Source: an uncultured Desulfobacter sp.
GTDB lineage: Bacteria > Desulfobacterota > Desulfobacteria > Desulfobacterales > Desulfobacteraceae
Assembly: GCF_963666145.1 (NCBI RefSeq)
Contig: NZ_OY762614.1
Location: 2,761,001-2,825,000 of the forward strand
Reading direction: 5' to 3'
DNA: 64,000 nt
Part shown: positions 10,401-18,383 of the stretch, piece by piece
Layout: each line of letters opens with the position of its first letter
Position numbering within the stretch: position 1 is the first letter of the stretch
Program-made: the position numbers and the translations under genes
Notes under the pieces: model-generated
What the model was told of the DNA's origin: nothing
The model's database searches: none
Seen by the model: only the letters and a program-made list of their open reading frames with translations

Positions 10401-10437
10401 AACCAAAATCATGGATGACATTCCCATAATAAATTAA
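7417..10437 (+). CDS. Receiver-like/PEP synthase N-terminal (PPDK_N) domain protein
   Basis: A 1006-residue protein. The N-terminal 350 residues contain two response-regulator-like alpha/beta folds, the second starting VRVIIMVEDSPFHYSSLLPVL and containing VFTDMRY where a phosphoacceptor Asp would sit. From about residue 430 it has the ATP-binding domain of PEP synthase/pyruvate phosphate dikinase: GSLGGKARG near 431 and PIAVRSSSLFED near 527. A conserved C-terminal region contains GPGRWGSSDRWLG. It lacks the phosphohistidine swivel and the PEP/pyruvate TIM barrel, so it cannot be an ordinary PEP synthase. It starts 31 bases after the methyltransferase and ends 16 bases before an HDOD response regulator, so the two are probably co-transcribed signalling proteins. 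The biochemical function is unknown to me. Confidence 0.85.
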   Translation: MMADETGADAPARKIYHELMGYRVVDILLVSSPYDAFIMEEEGRLSNRIIDQYKGLNLSNPPKLTLAFSVKEAFEHLKRKPFDLILSIPGLAGMDVYAFGRQVKAQYSQIPFYLLFHNTCDIHHYADTDPQAAVDRTYIWGGKADLLLAIIKNFEDEKNVAFDTQNAQVRVIIMVEDSPFHYSSLLPVLYKHIVVQTQSVMDDSINAEQRILKRRGRPKLLLAHDYEQAMTLFERYKPYVLSVFTDMRYAINGEEDPQAGRKLLNRIKSEIPDLPTLILSTEEKNRNIAADISAQFINKNSNNLHDQIKSFFVTHLGFGAFVFRMPDNSEIARASNLREIEKLLPDIPNASVLHHARHNDFSRWLLARSEVDFALSLKPYTIKDFSDASEVKRFLIECIRDRRKDSHQGLVIEFDPEKFDLDTDFMKIGTGSLGGKARGLAFMSHQLGIDPTLKQKFPDIDINIPQTFVIATDGFNMFVEENQLSQLIEQDQIPDDAQVVERFLQAELPHSLKKNLRAYIEHVHYPIAVRSSSLFEDAHYQPFAGLYKTYMLPNCDTSTEKRLKHLITAVKLVYASTYLKAPRSFTRSTMHRTEDEEMAVVLQQITGTRYKNYFYPSISGVAQSYNFYPIGHLNAEDGISYIALGLGKIVMGGEKTLRLCPKYPQFLPQFSMIDDILENAQKHFYVLKMDEIPTHENFFGVDEDPCLTKLDVIDAKDHPVVRMLCSSYNMQDNRIRDRFSDKEFPVVTFANILKYNTFPLADILAEVTALGTRWMGASMEVEFSVDLPVEGVRSKPRFSLLQIRPMCQYKQNLGVNIEQKDIQNAFCHSTLSLGNGEYKNIRDIVYVDPGTFESDKMALVAGEINKINATFNESRSKYVLIGPGRWGSSDRWLGIPVLWSDISNVGVMVETTIESVKADFSQGSHFFQNITSLGIPYITVQNKGNDFINYDFLADREPVTTTRYLKHVRFETPVKILVDGTTSQAVIMQGVDESGTKIMDDIPIIN

Positions 10438-10453
10438 TCATAAGGACGGATAC

Positions 10454-11803
10454 ATGAAAATTCTCATCGTGGATGACGAAACCATATCCAGAACAATTCT
10501 GCTCTCAAAAATGACGGACATGGGTACCTGCGTAGACGTGGACAACGCCAAAGATGCCCTGGCCGAAATTGACAAGGCAAAGGCCGAAGAGCAACCCTTT
10601 GATGTCATCACCCTTGATGTATCCATGCCCGTCATGGGCGGTCAGGAACTTCTCGAACACATCCGCAAACAAGAGGCCAAGGACAAAATCCCCAAAAACG
10701 AGTGGGTAAAAATTATAATGATCACAGCCCGGATGAACCTGGGCACAATCAAGGCCTGTATCAAAAGCGGGTGCAACGGATACCTGACAAAACCGGTAAG
10801 CCAGGTCCAGTTGATCCAAAGTCTGTCACAATTGGGTTTTGAGCCTGCTACCCCTGAAAAAACGGACAAAGAAAAAATGTCCCACAGCGACGCTGTAGCT
10901 GAGATCATCAAACGATTTTACTCGGGAAAAATTATGCTGCCCGTGTTCCCGAATATTGTCAAAGAAGTTGAGGCGGTTCTGGCCGGCAAAGACCCCTCTG
11001 TTGATGATCTGGTAAAAATCGTGGAAAAGGATATGGTAATCTCAAGCAAGCTGATTACCATTGCCAACTCCGCACTTTACAAAGGCATGGACGATGTCGA
11101 GAGCCTGAATGGCGCGCTGGTGAGGCTTGGTCTTAAAAACACCCTGGGCGTATGTTCAGCCCTTACAACAAAAAATCTTTTTAATTCAGACGATGAAGCC
11201 CTTAAAGGCGAAATGGAGAAACTCTGGATTCACTCCTTTGCTGTTGCCACTCTTGCAAGACGCCTAGCCGAAGAAACAGGCACTGAAAACCTGGAAACCC
11301 TTTTCCTGATGGGTCTGGTCCATGATATTGGAAAAATGCTTTTAATGAAAGTCTTTGTGGACATGTATCCGGACGTCCCCATCATAGATGAGGACCTGCA
11401 GCGTGTCATCCACGAAATCCACACCACCTTTGGCGGAGTTCTGCTGAAAAAAATGAACTTTTCCAAACAGATTATAAACATTGCCGAATTTCATCACTGG
11501 GAGCAGTTTGAACAAAAAGCAGACAAGGAATTGCTTTTGATCAGCCTTGCCGATGCTCTGGCCAAGGAATTTGAAGATCTCTTTTTTCCTAAAAAGGATG
11601 AAAGCAAAGCCCCTGAGTTAGAAGAAGGCGATATTACCCTGGAAGAAGAGGCAGACAATGACATCAAACTGGACCACGATCGAGTCATAAAATTTCTGTC
11701 CGACTTGTCTGCACTGAAAATTTTAGAGTTGGATCCTGAAAAAGTGTTTTCGATCATTGAGCAAATTTACCCCATGATCAAAAACACTTCCCGCGCATTC
11801 TGA
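10454..11803 (+). CDS. Response regulator with HDOD output domain
   Basis: 449 residues. The receiver domain (about 1-130) starts MKILIVDDE and has the phosphoacceptor Asp in ITLDVSMPVMGG; the conserved Lys is in YLTKPVS. The HDOD domain (about 160-350) carries LFLMGLVHDIGKMLLM. HDOD is an HD-phosphohydrolase relative that usually acts as a signalling scaffold rather than an enzyme. A charged, acidic stretch (about residues 380-415) precedes the C-terminus. The gene begins 16 bases after the PPDK_N protein with AAGGACGG as ribosome site. The pair is probably one signalling unit; no histidine kinase is adjacent. Confidence 0.92.
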   Translation: MKILIVDDETISRTILLSKMTDMGTCVDVDNAKDALAEIDKAKAEEQPFDVITLDVSMPVMGGQELLEHIRKQEAKDKIPKNEWVKIIMITARMNLGTIKACIKSGCNGYLTKPVSQVQLIQSLSQLGFEPATPEKTDKEKMSHSDAVAEIIKRFYSGKIMLPVFPNIVKEVEAVLAGKDPSVDDLVKIVEKDMVISSKLITIANSALYKGMDDVESLNGALVRLGLKNTLGVCSALTTKNLFNSDDEALKGEMEKLWIHSFAVATLARRLAEETGTENLETLFLMGLVHDIGKMLLMKVFVDMYPDVPIIDEDLQRVIHEIHTTFGGVLLKKMNFSKQIINIAEFHHWEQFEQKADKELLLISLADALAKEFEDLFFPKKDESKAPELEEGDITLEEEADNDIKLDHDRVIKFLSDLSALKILELDPEKVFSIIEQIYPMIKNTSRAF

Positions 11804-11821
11804 TGCCCGAACCGGGCATCA
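11801..11821 (+). terminator. Hairpin at the end of the HDOD gene
   Basis: A perfect 9-bp stem (TGATGCCCG/CGGGCATCA) with a 3-base loop that includes the stop codon. No strong T run follows, so termination is possible but not certain. Confidence 0.45.
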
Positions 11822-12122
11822 GGCATTGAAAATATTACTCAAGCATGCACGGTTCATCTAACAGCCTTTAAATATTGTCTGTTTCTCCAGATAAATATAA
11901 ATTCATTTTCATGTCCGGGTAAAAACAATTCATATTTTCAGATCAAATATTTTTCTTAACGACTTAATATAATTATTATAAAATATATAAGATGGTCATA
12001 TAAACAGGGAACAATGGATGACAAACCTGAAAACATAACTATATTTATCTAATAAAAATTGCCCGATAATGCACACCAAAGCAACAACCTATTTTTAGAT
12101 AGAACCCAGCTGCTTTCGATTT
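11822..12122. other. Intergenic region before the AraC gene
   Basis: About 300 AT-rich bases that should contain the AraC-family gene's promoter. I see no ORF, RNA gene or clear operator. Confidence 0.5.
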
Positions 12123-13085
12123 ATGGAATCAGAAACAAGGAATATGACCATGGATAGCAACAATACAAACTCAGCAGAGATGCAAAAAAAAATGAATATT
12201 GCATCTAAAAAGCTTGCAAAAAGTATTGCCGGATGGACAGGGGATAAAAACCAAGTGGATACAAAAATTCCAGGACTCAGATTCAGCCGGTGGACCATGC
12301 CCACAGAACCGACGAGCTATACACTTGAATCAAGTATCTGCCTGGTCGCCCAGGGAAGTAAACGCGTCCTGTTAGGAGAAGACGCCTACGCATATGACGC
12401 GACCCGGTTCCTGATCACATCTGTGGACCTGCCGGTGGTGGCCAACATCGTTGAGGCCAGTTGCGAAAAACCCTACCTGGGTTTGATATTGGAACTTGAT
12501 TTGAAAGAAATTTCCCAACTCATCGTAGACAGCGGTCTGCCGGCAACCCGTTCCGGGCAGGCGCAAAAAGGAATGGCTGTAAGCCGGCTCTCATTGCCCC
12601 TGCTTGATACGTTTCAGCGCCTGGTGGATCTTCTGACAGAAGAAGAAAATATCAAAATCCTTGGGCCGCTCATCAAGCGGGAAATCTTTTTTCGCCTGCT
12701 CACTTCGGATCAAGGACCCAGACTTCAACAAATTGCGGCGTCGGGAAGTCACAGCCATCAGATTTCCCAGGCCATCACCTGGCTGAAAAAAAATTATACC
12801 CGCCCCCTGCGTGTAAACGATCTGGCGTCCAACGCCGGTATGAGCAAATCGGCTTTTCACACCCATTTTAAGGTGATGACCTCAATGACACCCCTGCAAT
12901 TTCAAAAACGGCTACGCCTCAATGAAGCCCGACGACTGATGCTCACAGAAAACCTGGATGCCCTGAGCGCAACATTCAAGGTGGGGTATGAAAGCGCCTC
13001 GCAGTTCAGCCGCGAATACAGCCGCCTGTTCGGCGCTCCGCCGTTGCGTGATATCAATCGTTTGCGTCAGACCGCTTCGGCGTAA
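12123..13085 (+). CDS. AraC-family transcriptional regulator
   Basis: 320 residues. The N-terminal region (about 45-195) matches the AraC_N effector-binding domain (LESSICLVAQGSKRVLLGED, then YDATRFLITSVDLPV). The C-terminal 100 residues contain the two helix-turn-helix motifs: VNDLASNAGMSKSAFHTHFK, then ALSATFKVGYESASQFSREY. Members of this subfamily often regulate neighbouring oxidoreductase genes, but the gene to the right is convergent (isocitrate dehydrogenase), so no target is evident. The start is uncertain: ATG at 12123, or an ATG seven codons later (MTMDSN). Confidence 0.9.
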   Translation: MESETRNMTMDSNNTNSAEMQKKMNIASKKLAKSIAGWTGDKNQVDTKIPGLRFSRWTMPTEPTSYTLESSICLVAQGSKRVLLGEDAYAYDATRFLITSVDLPVVANIVEASCEKPYLGLILELDLKEISQLIVDSGLPATRSGQAQKGMAVSRLSLPLLDTFQRLVDLLTEEENIKILGPLIKREIFFRLLTSDQGPRLQQIAASGSHSHQISQAITWLKKNYTRPLRVNDLASNAGMSKSAFHTHFKVMTSMTPLQFQKRLRLNEARRLMLTENLDALSATFKVGYESASQFSREYSRLFGAPPLRDINRLRQTASA

Positions 13086-13100
13086 AGAAAATAAAAAAAA

Positions 13101-13131
13101 CCCAGCCACCAAAATAATTTTGGCGGCTGGG
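13101..13131. terminator. Bidirectional terminator between the AraC gene and icd
   Basis: The stem CCCAGCCACC/GGCGGCTGGG (one mismatch) is flanked by an A run on the left and by a weaker GCTTAAAAAC on the right. It can serve both convergent genes and best fits the minus-strand icd transcript, where the A run reads as T. Confidence 0.8.
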
Positions 13132-13167
13132 CTTAAAAACCTCAGTTGATTGACTTAAGCGCCATGC

Positions 13168-15384
13168 TTAGGCGTTATCAACGATTGCATTCATTGTTGC
13201 GGAAGGTCTCATTGCAGCAGTAGTCTTGGCGAAATCAATGTGGTAGTAACCACCGATATCAACAGGTTTGCCCTGTGCAGCCAAAAGCTCGTCAGCAATT
13301 TTCTTTTCGTTTTCTTTCATGGCTGCAGCAACTTTTGCAAATCTTGCTTTCAATGCGGCATCGTCATCCTGTGCGGCAAGGGCTTCTGCCCAGTACATTG
13401 CCAGATAGAAATGGCTGCCTCTGTTGTCAATTTCATTGACTTTACGAGAGGGGTTCTTTCCTTCCTGCAGGAATTTGGTGTTGGCTATACCCAGTGCCTT
13501 GGCATATACTTTAGCAGTGGCATTGCCTTTGTTTCCAATGTATTCCAAAGATTCGGCAAAGGCCAGGAATTCACCTAGGGAATCCCATCTTAAATGACCT
13601 TCTTCCAGGAACTGCTGGATGTGTTTCGGAGCAGATCCGCCAGCACCGGTCTCAAAAAGTCCGCCACCTGCCATCAAAGGAACGATGGAAAGCATTTTAG
13701 CACTGGTACCAAGCTCAAGAATGGGGAACAAATCGGTCAGGTAATCCCTTAAAACGTTACCGGTAGCACCAATGGTATCCAGAGTTTGTCTTACACGACC
13801 GCAAGAGTAGGTGCACGCTTCAGGCGGTGCCATAATCTTAATTTCCAGACCGGATGTGTCATTATCCGGCAGGTATTTTTCAACTTTTTTAATCAGCTCG
13901 GCATCATGGGCTCTATTGCTGTCCAGCCAGAAAATAACCGGGAAACCAGTCAGTCTGCCACGGTTAACAGCCAGTTTGACCCAGTCCTGAATCGGAGCGT
14001 CTTTAACCTGGCACATTCTGAAAACATCGCCTTCTTCAACAGGGCGTTCAAGCAGAACGTTGCCGGCAGTATCGACAACCTTAACGGTTCCGGCTGCGGG
14101 GATTTCAAATGTTTTGTCATGTGATCCGTATTCCTCAGCTTTTTTAGCCATCAGACCAACATTCTGTACGGTACCCATGGTGGCGGGATTAAACGCGCCG
14201 TTCTTCTTGCAGTCTTCAATGGTGGCCTGGAAAACACCGGCATAGGCTCTGTCAGGAATCATGGCCAGGGTGTCATAAGCTTTTCCATCGGCACCCCACA
14301 TTTTTCCGGAGTTACGAATCATTGCGGGCATGGAAGCATCGATGATTACGTCACTGGAAACGTGCAGGTTGGTGATGCCTTTGTCGGAGTTAACCATGGC
14401 CAGCGGCGGTCTTTTTGCATAGCAAGCCTGGATGTCGGCTTCGATTTCGGCTTTTTTGTCGGCAGGAAGGGTTTCAAGTCTGGCATAAAGATCGCCAAGA
14501 CCCATATTGGGGTTAACACCGATCTCTTTGAAAATGCCTGCATGTTTATCAAAAACTTCCTGGAAGTAAACATAAACAATGTGGCCGAAAAAGATCGGAT
14601 CAGAAACCTTCATCATGGTTGCTTTAAGATGGGCTGACAGAAGAACGCCGCGGTCTTTGGCTTCCTTAATTGATTTGGCAACATAGGCACGCAGGGCTTT
14701 TTTGCTCATTACGCATGCATCAATCACTTCGGCAGCTTCCAGGTCAAGCTTGTCTTTAAGAACAGTTGTTGATCCGTCAGCGCCGGCCAGTTCGATCTTA
14801 ACGGTGCATGCGCTTTCAACAGTTGTTGCAATTTCAGTTCCGTAGTAGTCGCCTTCGGTCATGGAAGCAACGTCGGTTTTGGAGTCGGCAGACCATTCAC
14901 CCATGGAGTGGGGATTCTTCTTGGCGAATTCTTTAACCGCTACAGCAGCTCTACGATCGGAGTTACCTTCCCTCAATACAGGGTTAACGGCAGAACCAAG
15001 GTTCTTGGAATATTGGGCTTTGATAGCTTCTTCTTCGGCATTTTTGGGTTCATCAGGGTAATCGGGAACGTTGTATCCAGCAGCCTGTAATTCTTTGATG
15101 GCGCCTTTCAACTGAGGAACAGAAGCACTGATGTTTGGAAGTTTGATAATGTTTCCGTCCGGAGATTTGGCAAGCTCGCCCAAAAACGCCAGATCATCAG
15201 ATACTTTCTGATCGTCTTTCAGGCGGTCAGACCAGTTCGCTGCAACTCTGCCGGCCAAAGAGATATCTCTGAGTTCGACTTCAATATCAGATCCCTTAAG
15301 ATAAGAGTTAACAATGGGAAGCAAAGAATGAGTTGCTAATAAAGGTGCTTCATCGGTTCTAGTCCATCTAATTGTTTCAGTCAT
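13168..15384 (-). CDS. icd: NADP-dependent isocitrate dehydrogenase, monomeric type
   Basis: Oxidatively decarboxylates isocitrate to 2-oxoglutarate with NADP in the citric acid cycle. The 738-residue chain, starting MTETIRWTRTDEAPLLATHSL, is characteristic of the single-subunit IDH family, which is unrelated in length to the 400-residue dimeric enzyme. Conserved blocks include NSDKGITNLHVSSDVIIDAS and GTSAKMLSIVPLMAGGGLFE. The start used here has AGAGGAA six bases upstream; a longer frame to 15426 lacks a ribosome site. It is monocistronic, with a shared terminator downstream and a palindrome about 190 bases upstream. In acetate-oxidising sulfate reducers this step feeds the oxidative cycle. 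Confidence 0.96.
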   Translation of the reverse strand: MTETIRWTRTDEAPLLATHSLLPIVNSYLKGSDIEVELRDISLAGRVAANWSDRLKDDQKVSDDLAFLGELAKSPDGNIIKLPNISASVPQLKGAIKELQAAGYNVPDYPDEPKNAEEEAIKAQYSKNLGSAVNPVLREGNSDRRAAVAVKEFAKKNPHSMGEWSADSKTDVASMTEGDYYGTEIATTVESACTVKIELAGADGSTTVLKDKLDLEAAEVIDACVMSKKALRAYVAKSIKEAKDRGVLLSAHLKATMMKVSDPIFFGHIVYVYFQEVFDKHAGIFKEIGVNPNMGLGDLYARLETLPADKKAEIEADIQACYAKRPPLAMVNSDKGITNLHVSSDVIIDASMPAMIRNSGKMWGADGKAYDTLAMIPDRAYAGVFQATIEDCKKNGAFNPATMGTVQNVGLMAKKAEEYGSHDKTFEIPAAGTVKVVDTAGNVLLERPVEEGDVFRMCQVKDAPIQDWVKLAVNRGRLTGFPVIFWLDSNRAHDAELIKKVEKYLPDNDTSGLEIKIMAPPEACTYSCGRVRQTLDTIGATGNVLRDYLTDLFPILELGTSAKMLSIVPLMAGGGLFETGAGGSAPKHIQQFLEEGHLRWDSLGEFLAFAESLEYIGNKGNATAKVYAKALGIANTKFLQEGKNPSRKVNEIDNRGSHFYLAMYWAEALAAQDDDAALKARFAKVAAAMKENEKKIADELLAAQGKPVDIGGYYHIDFAKTTAAMRPSATMNAIVDNA

Positions 15385-15850
15385 GTTTATTCCTCTGTTG
15401 AAGTTTAGGTTTAAAACATCTAACACTATTATGTTAAGATAAAGGACGGTTCAAATAGTTCACTTTGAACCTAACTCCTTCCATCTTGCAAACACAAACG
15501 GCGGTTTAACCAGCCATGAGCAGTTCACCCATAACATACAAACAATACTTAGGTTTCAACGGTCTGACTCAATTTGTTCTTGTGCACAAAGAACAAACCA
15601 AAACTGTAATAGCATTCAACAAGGTGCAAATCAAGACTGTTATATAAATTAGTGTAAAATTTTGTATACAACAAAAATTTAACATGTTAAGGGACACTAA
15701 CAGCCCCATCAGTGCTGATTAAACCCTGGTATTTGGCATATTTTCCAGGTAATCGCAGTGACTAAATCAATATCGTTAATTTAAATTTTTTCTTATGATG
15801 CCCATCTCCTGCTTGCTTGGACATAATAAAGAAGGAAGGAAGGTAAAAAA
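15385..15850. other. Divergent intergenic region between icd and the hydroxyacid dehydrogenase
   Basis: 466 AT-rich bases that should carry promoters for both divergent genes. They contain a 25-bp palindrome at 15573-15597 (separate entry) and a second, weaker dyad near 15657-15680 around TTGTATACAA. No ORF is credible. Confidence 0.55.
15573..15597. promoter_or_regulatory. Palindromic candidate operator upstream of icd
   Basis: TTTGTTCTT and AAAGAACAAA flank a GTGCAC core, giving a near-perfect 25-bp dyad with one extra A. It lies about 190 bases upstream of the icd start and 255 bases upstream of the divergent dehydrogenase. The size fits a dimeric regulator site; no regulator can be named. 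Confidence 0.5.
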
Positions 15851-16810
15851 ATGAAAATAGTTGTTCTTGATGGATTTACCCTGAACCCGGGAGATCTTAA
15901 CTGGGATAAATTTTTGGAAATTGGTGATCTGAAGGTGTACGACAGAACATCTCCCGAAGAGATCCGGAAACGGACGGCCGGCGCAGATATAGTGTTGACC
16001 AATAAAACCGTACTGACGGCCGAAGACATCGCAGCAATGGACAATGTTAAATATATCGGGGTTTTGGCAACAGGGGTCAATGTCGTCGACCTTGAATATA
16101 CCAAAAAGAACGGGATTACGGTGACCAACGTTCCCGGATATTCCGGTTCTTCATCGGCCCAGGCGGTTTTTGCCCTGATTCTGGAACTGACAAACAGGGT
16201 GGGCCACCACAGCCAGACGGTAACGGATGGAAAATGGTCGGCGTCAAAGGATTTCTGCTATTGGGATTATCCGCTTATGGAATTGGAAGGCATTACATTG
16301 GGTATTGTCGGCTATGGCGGCATCGGCAAAGCTGTGGCAAAGATCGCACTGGCTTTTGGAATGAATATTCTGATTTACAACCGCTCGGTCCCCCCTGATC
16401 TTCCCGACGGAATCACCTATTCGGATCTGGACAACCTGATCAAATCCAGCGATATCATATCCCTGCACTGCCCGTTGACCCCCCAGACAAAAGGCATGAT
16501 CAACAAAGAGAGCCTGGCGCAAATGAAAAAGACATCCTATTTGATCAATACCTCCCGGGGACCGCTGATTGTGGAAAACGATCTGGCAGACGCATTAAAT
16601 CAAGGTATTATTGCCGGGGCTGCCATGGATGTCCTTGACGTAGAACCCCCGGACAAGAGCTGCCCGCTGCTGACGGCTGACAACTGCTACATCACCCCCC
16701 ACATTGCCTGGGCAACCCTTGCATCCAGGGAGAGGCTGATGTCCATAGCTGTTGAAAACATAAAAAAATATCTGGCAGGAACCCCTCAAAATGTAGTTCC
16801 CAGAAAATAA
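15851..16810 (+). CDS. D-2-hydroxyacid dehydrogenase (hydroxypyruvate/glycerate type)
   Basis: NAD(P)-dependent reduction of a 2-oxo acid to the D-hydroxy acid. 319 residues, the normal family length. The nucleotide-binding loop is GIVGYGGIGKAVAKIA. The catalytic Arg lies in NTSRGPL, the Glu in DVLDVEPP, and the catalytic His in ITPHIAWAT. Overall it resembles glycerate dehydrogenase (HprA) more than 3-phosphoglycerate dehydrogenase: it has no ACT domain and its N-terminus is MKIVVLDGFTLNPGDL. The ribosome site is AAGGAAGG. It stands alone on the plus strand, divergent from icd. The exact substrate is not decidable from sequence. Confidence 0.9.
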   Translation: MKIVVLDGFTLNPGDLNWDKFLEIGDLKVYDRTSPEEIRKRTAGADIVLTNKTVLTAEDIAAMDNVKYIGVLATGVNVVDLEYTKKNGITVTNVPGYSGSSSAQAVFALILELTNRVGHHSQTVTDGKWSASKDFCYWDYPLMELEGITLGIVGYGGIGKAVAKIALAFGMNILIYNRSVPPDLPDGITYSDLDNLIKSSDIISLHCPLTPQTKGMINKESLAQMKKTSYLINTSRGPLIVENDLADALNQGIIAGAAMDVLDVEPPDKSCPLLTADNCYITPHIAWATLASRERLMSIAVENIKKYLAGTPQNVVPRK

Positions 16811-16845
16811 CGGCCAGGGGCCATCCTTGGTCTATCTGCACCGAG

Positions 16846-16900
16846 GCGTTAGCCCGCAACAAAGATAGTAAAAAAAACCAAGTACTTGCTGGAGACTTAA
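16846..16900. repeat. Dispersed repeat, copy 1 (TTAGCCCGCAACA element)
   Basis: This stretch shares TTAGCCCGCAACA, an A-rich tract, CCA and TTGCTGGA in the same order and spacing with 57492-57545. Both copies lie just upstream of a plus-strand gene (the SPFH remnant here, glnE there). The nature is unknown: an RNA motif, a small mobile remnant, or a protein site. Confidence 0.6.
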
Positions 16901-16930
16901 TTATAAAAAAGACAAAGGGAGAAACACGAC

Positions 16931-17832
16931 ATAAGTCCCGATGCCCAATTTAACCCCCTGGAGATCACCCACAAAGCAAGACCTAAATTCGTTTCCATGA
17001 TCCTTGGCAGCATCGTGGTAATTTTTGTCTTATTTCTTATTGTTTCCCGGTTTTTTACCACCATACCCGCAGGCCATGTGGGTGTCGGGACCCTGTTTGG
17101 TAAAGTGCAGTCCGATATTTATACCGAAGGCATTCACCTGATTAATCCGCTGGTAAAAATCACGCTTTTTGACGCCAGGCAAAAAACCCACAAAGAGGAG
17201 ATGGGGGTGCCGTCCAGCGACCAGCTCATCACCCGGTTTGACCTCTCCATCCAGTACCGCCTGATTAAAGAGCAGGCACCTGTGATGCTCAAGGAAACCG
17301 GTACGCCCAAGGAAAGTCATTGAGGTACATATGATGCCCCTGCTGCGAAGTCTGATGCGCGAAATCGGCAAAAGCGTGCCCCAGGCGGAAAATTTTTATG
17401 AACAGGCGGTTCAGCAGCGTATCCAGCATGAGAAAAAAAGAAGCGGCCCAGGCTGCGGAAAAGGCCAAGGAAGAGCTGAAAAAATTCAGGGTGGACCAGG
17501 AGCGCAAAGAAGCCCAGGCCGAAGCGGAAAAAAAAGCCGAGTTAATCCAGGCCAACAAGAAAAAAGAGGTCATGCTCATCAACGCCAATGCCCAGCTTGA
17601 AGCCGCCAGAATAGAAGCCAAGGCGATTCTTGTGCGCGCCGAGGCAGAAGCCGCAGCCAAACGAAAGATTATCGATGCGGTCTCCCTGGAAGGGTATTTG
17701 AAACTTGAGAGCATGGCTGTACTTAAAGAGCTTCAGAACGGTAATCACCTGATCATCATGGATCCCAACACAACATCTCCCTTACCATTTTTAAATCTTG
17801 ATAAGATTCAGTATAAACCGGTGAGAGAATAA
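16931..17832 (+). pseudogene. Decayed SPFH/prohibitin-family membrane protein
   Basis: Intact relatives are membrane-anchored SPFH (prohibitin/stomatin) scaffolds. The remnant can be read in three frames. First, a membrane helix (MILGSIVVIFVLFLIVSRFF) plus the start of the SPFH domain (TIPAGHVGVGTLFGKV) runs to about 17313. Then frame two carries MMPLLRSLMREIGKSVPQAE to about 17433. Then frame three carries a coiled coil and the C-terminus, ending at 17832. Each shift is explained by one extra A, in AAA (17313-17315) and in A7 (17433-17439). Where a start codon is expected, eight bases after GGGAGA, there is ATA (16931). About 40 residues at the end of the SPFH domain also seem to be missing. 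Several independent lesions argue for a real pseudogene rather than sequencing error. Confidence 0.75.
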
Positions 17833-17849
17833 TCCTTTTATTATTCTCT
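17824..17849 (+). terminator. Hairpin at the end of the SPFH remnant
   Basis: A perfect 10-bp stem (AGAGAATAAT/ATTATTCTCT) with a six-base loop overlaps the stop codon. It is AT-rich and followed only by TCTAAAGTTTC, so as a terminator it would be weak. Confidence 0.5.
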
Positions 17850-18095
17850 TCTAAAGTTTCCTGATTTTTATTTTCCTGTTATTTTGAGCTAAATTAAGTA
17901 TAATCTTGAAAATACTGGCTTTTTGCCTATTGCTGGGATTTGTATGGGCAGGGAGAATAAAATGGGGTTTTGCTATTTACATGGCAAATCCTATAAAAAT
18001 TAAACTCACCCTGCGATAACCCCACATTATAGACAATCAATAGACTGATAAAAATCAGGAAACTTCAGATTCTCTTTTCATCCGTATTTTTCTCT

Positions 18096-18140
18096 GCGAC
18101 GTTCCGGAAAACATGTTCAATATGCATTCCGGAACGTCGC
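18096..18140. repeat. Perfect 14-bp inverted repeat
   Basis: GCGACGTTCCGGAA (18096-18109) and its exact complement TTCCGGAACGTCGC (18127-18140) flank a 17-base spacer. The arms are GC-rich within an AT-rich gap. No T run follows, so a simple terminator is unlikely. It could be a hairpin RNA, a mobile-element end or a binding site. Confidence 0.65.
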
Positions 18141-18383
18141 ACTGTCATTCCGGCCTTTTTAAATTTTCAAGAGTTGAATATCGTCTTTCGGGCTTGATTC
18201 TATTGTCGGCCATTTTTGTAGGTGCACCCCCTCCCTGTGGTTACCCTTGTTTGGGCTGGCTCAAAACAGCCAATGCACTTTCTTCTTTTTATCAACACGT
18301 CTGCTTGGAATGTTCAAAATATTATCTACAAAAGGCAAATTAATAAAAATCCATGTTTAAAACCAAGAACACTATGTTGAAAA

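Noticed and set aside
16997..17323. 108-residue protein read as a complete gene
   Set aside because: It is only the N-terminal frame of the SPFH remnant; the homologous continuation is in another frame after one extra A.
18113..18343. 76-residue ORF in the repeat-rich gap
   Set aside because: No ribosome site, overlaps an inverted repeat, no family features.
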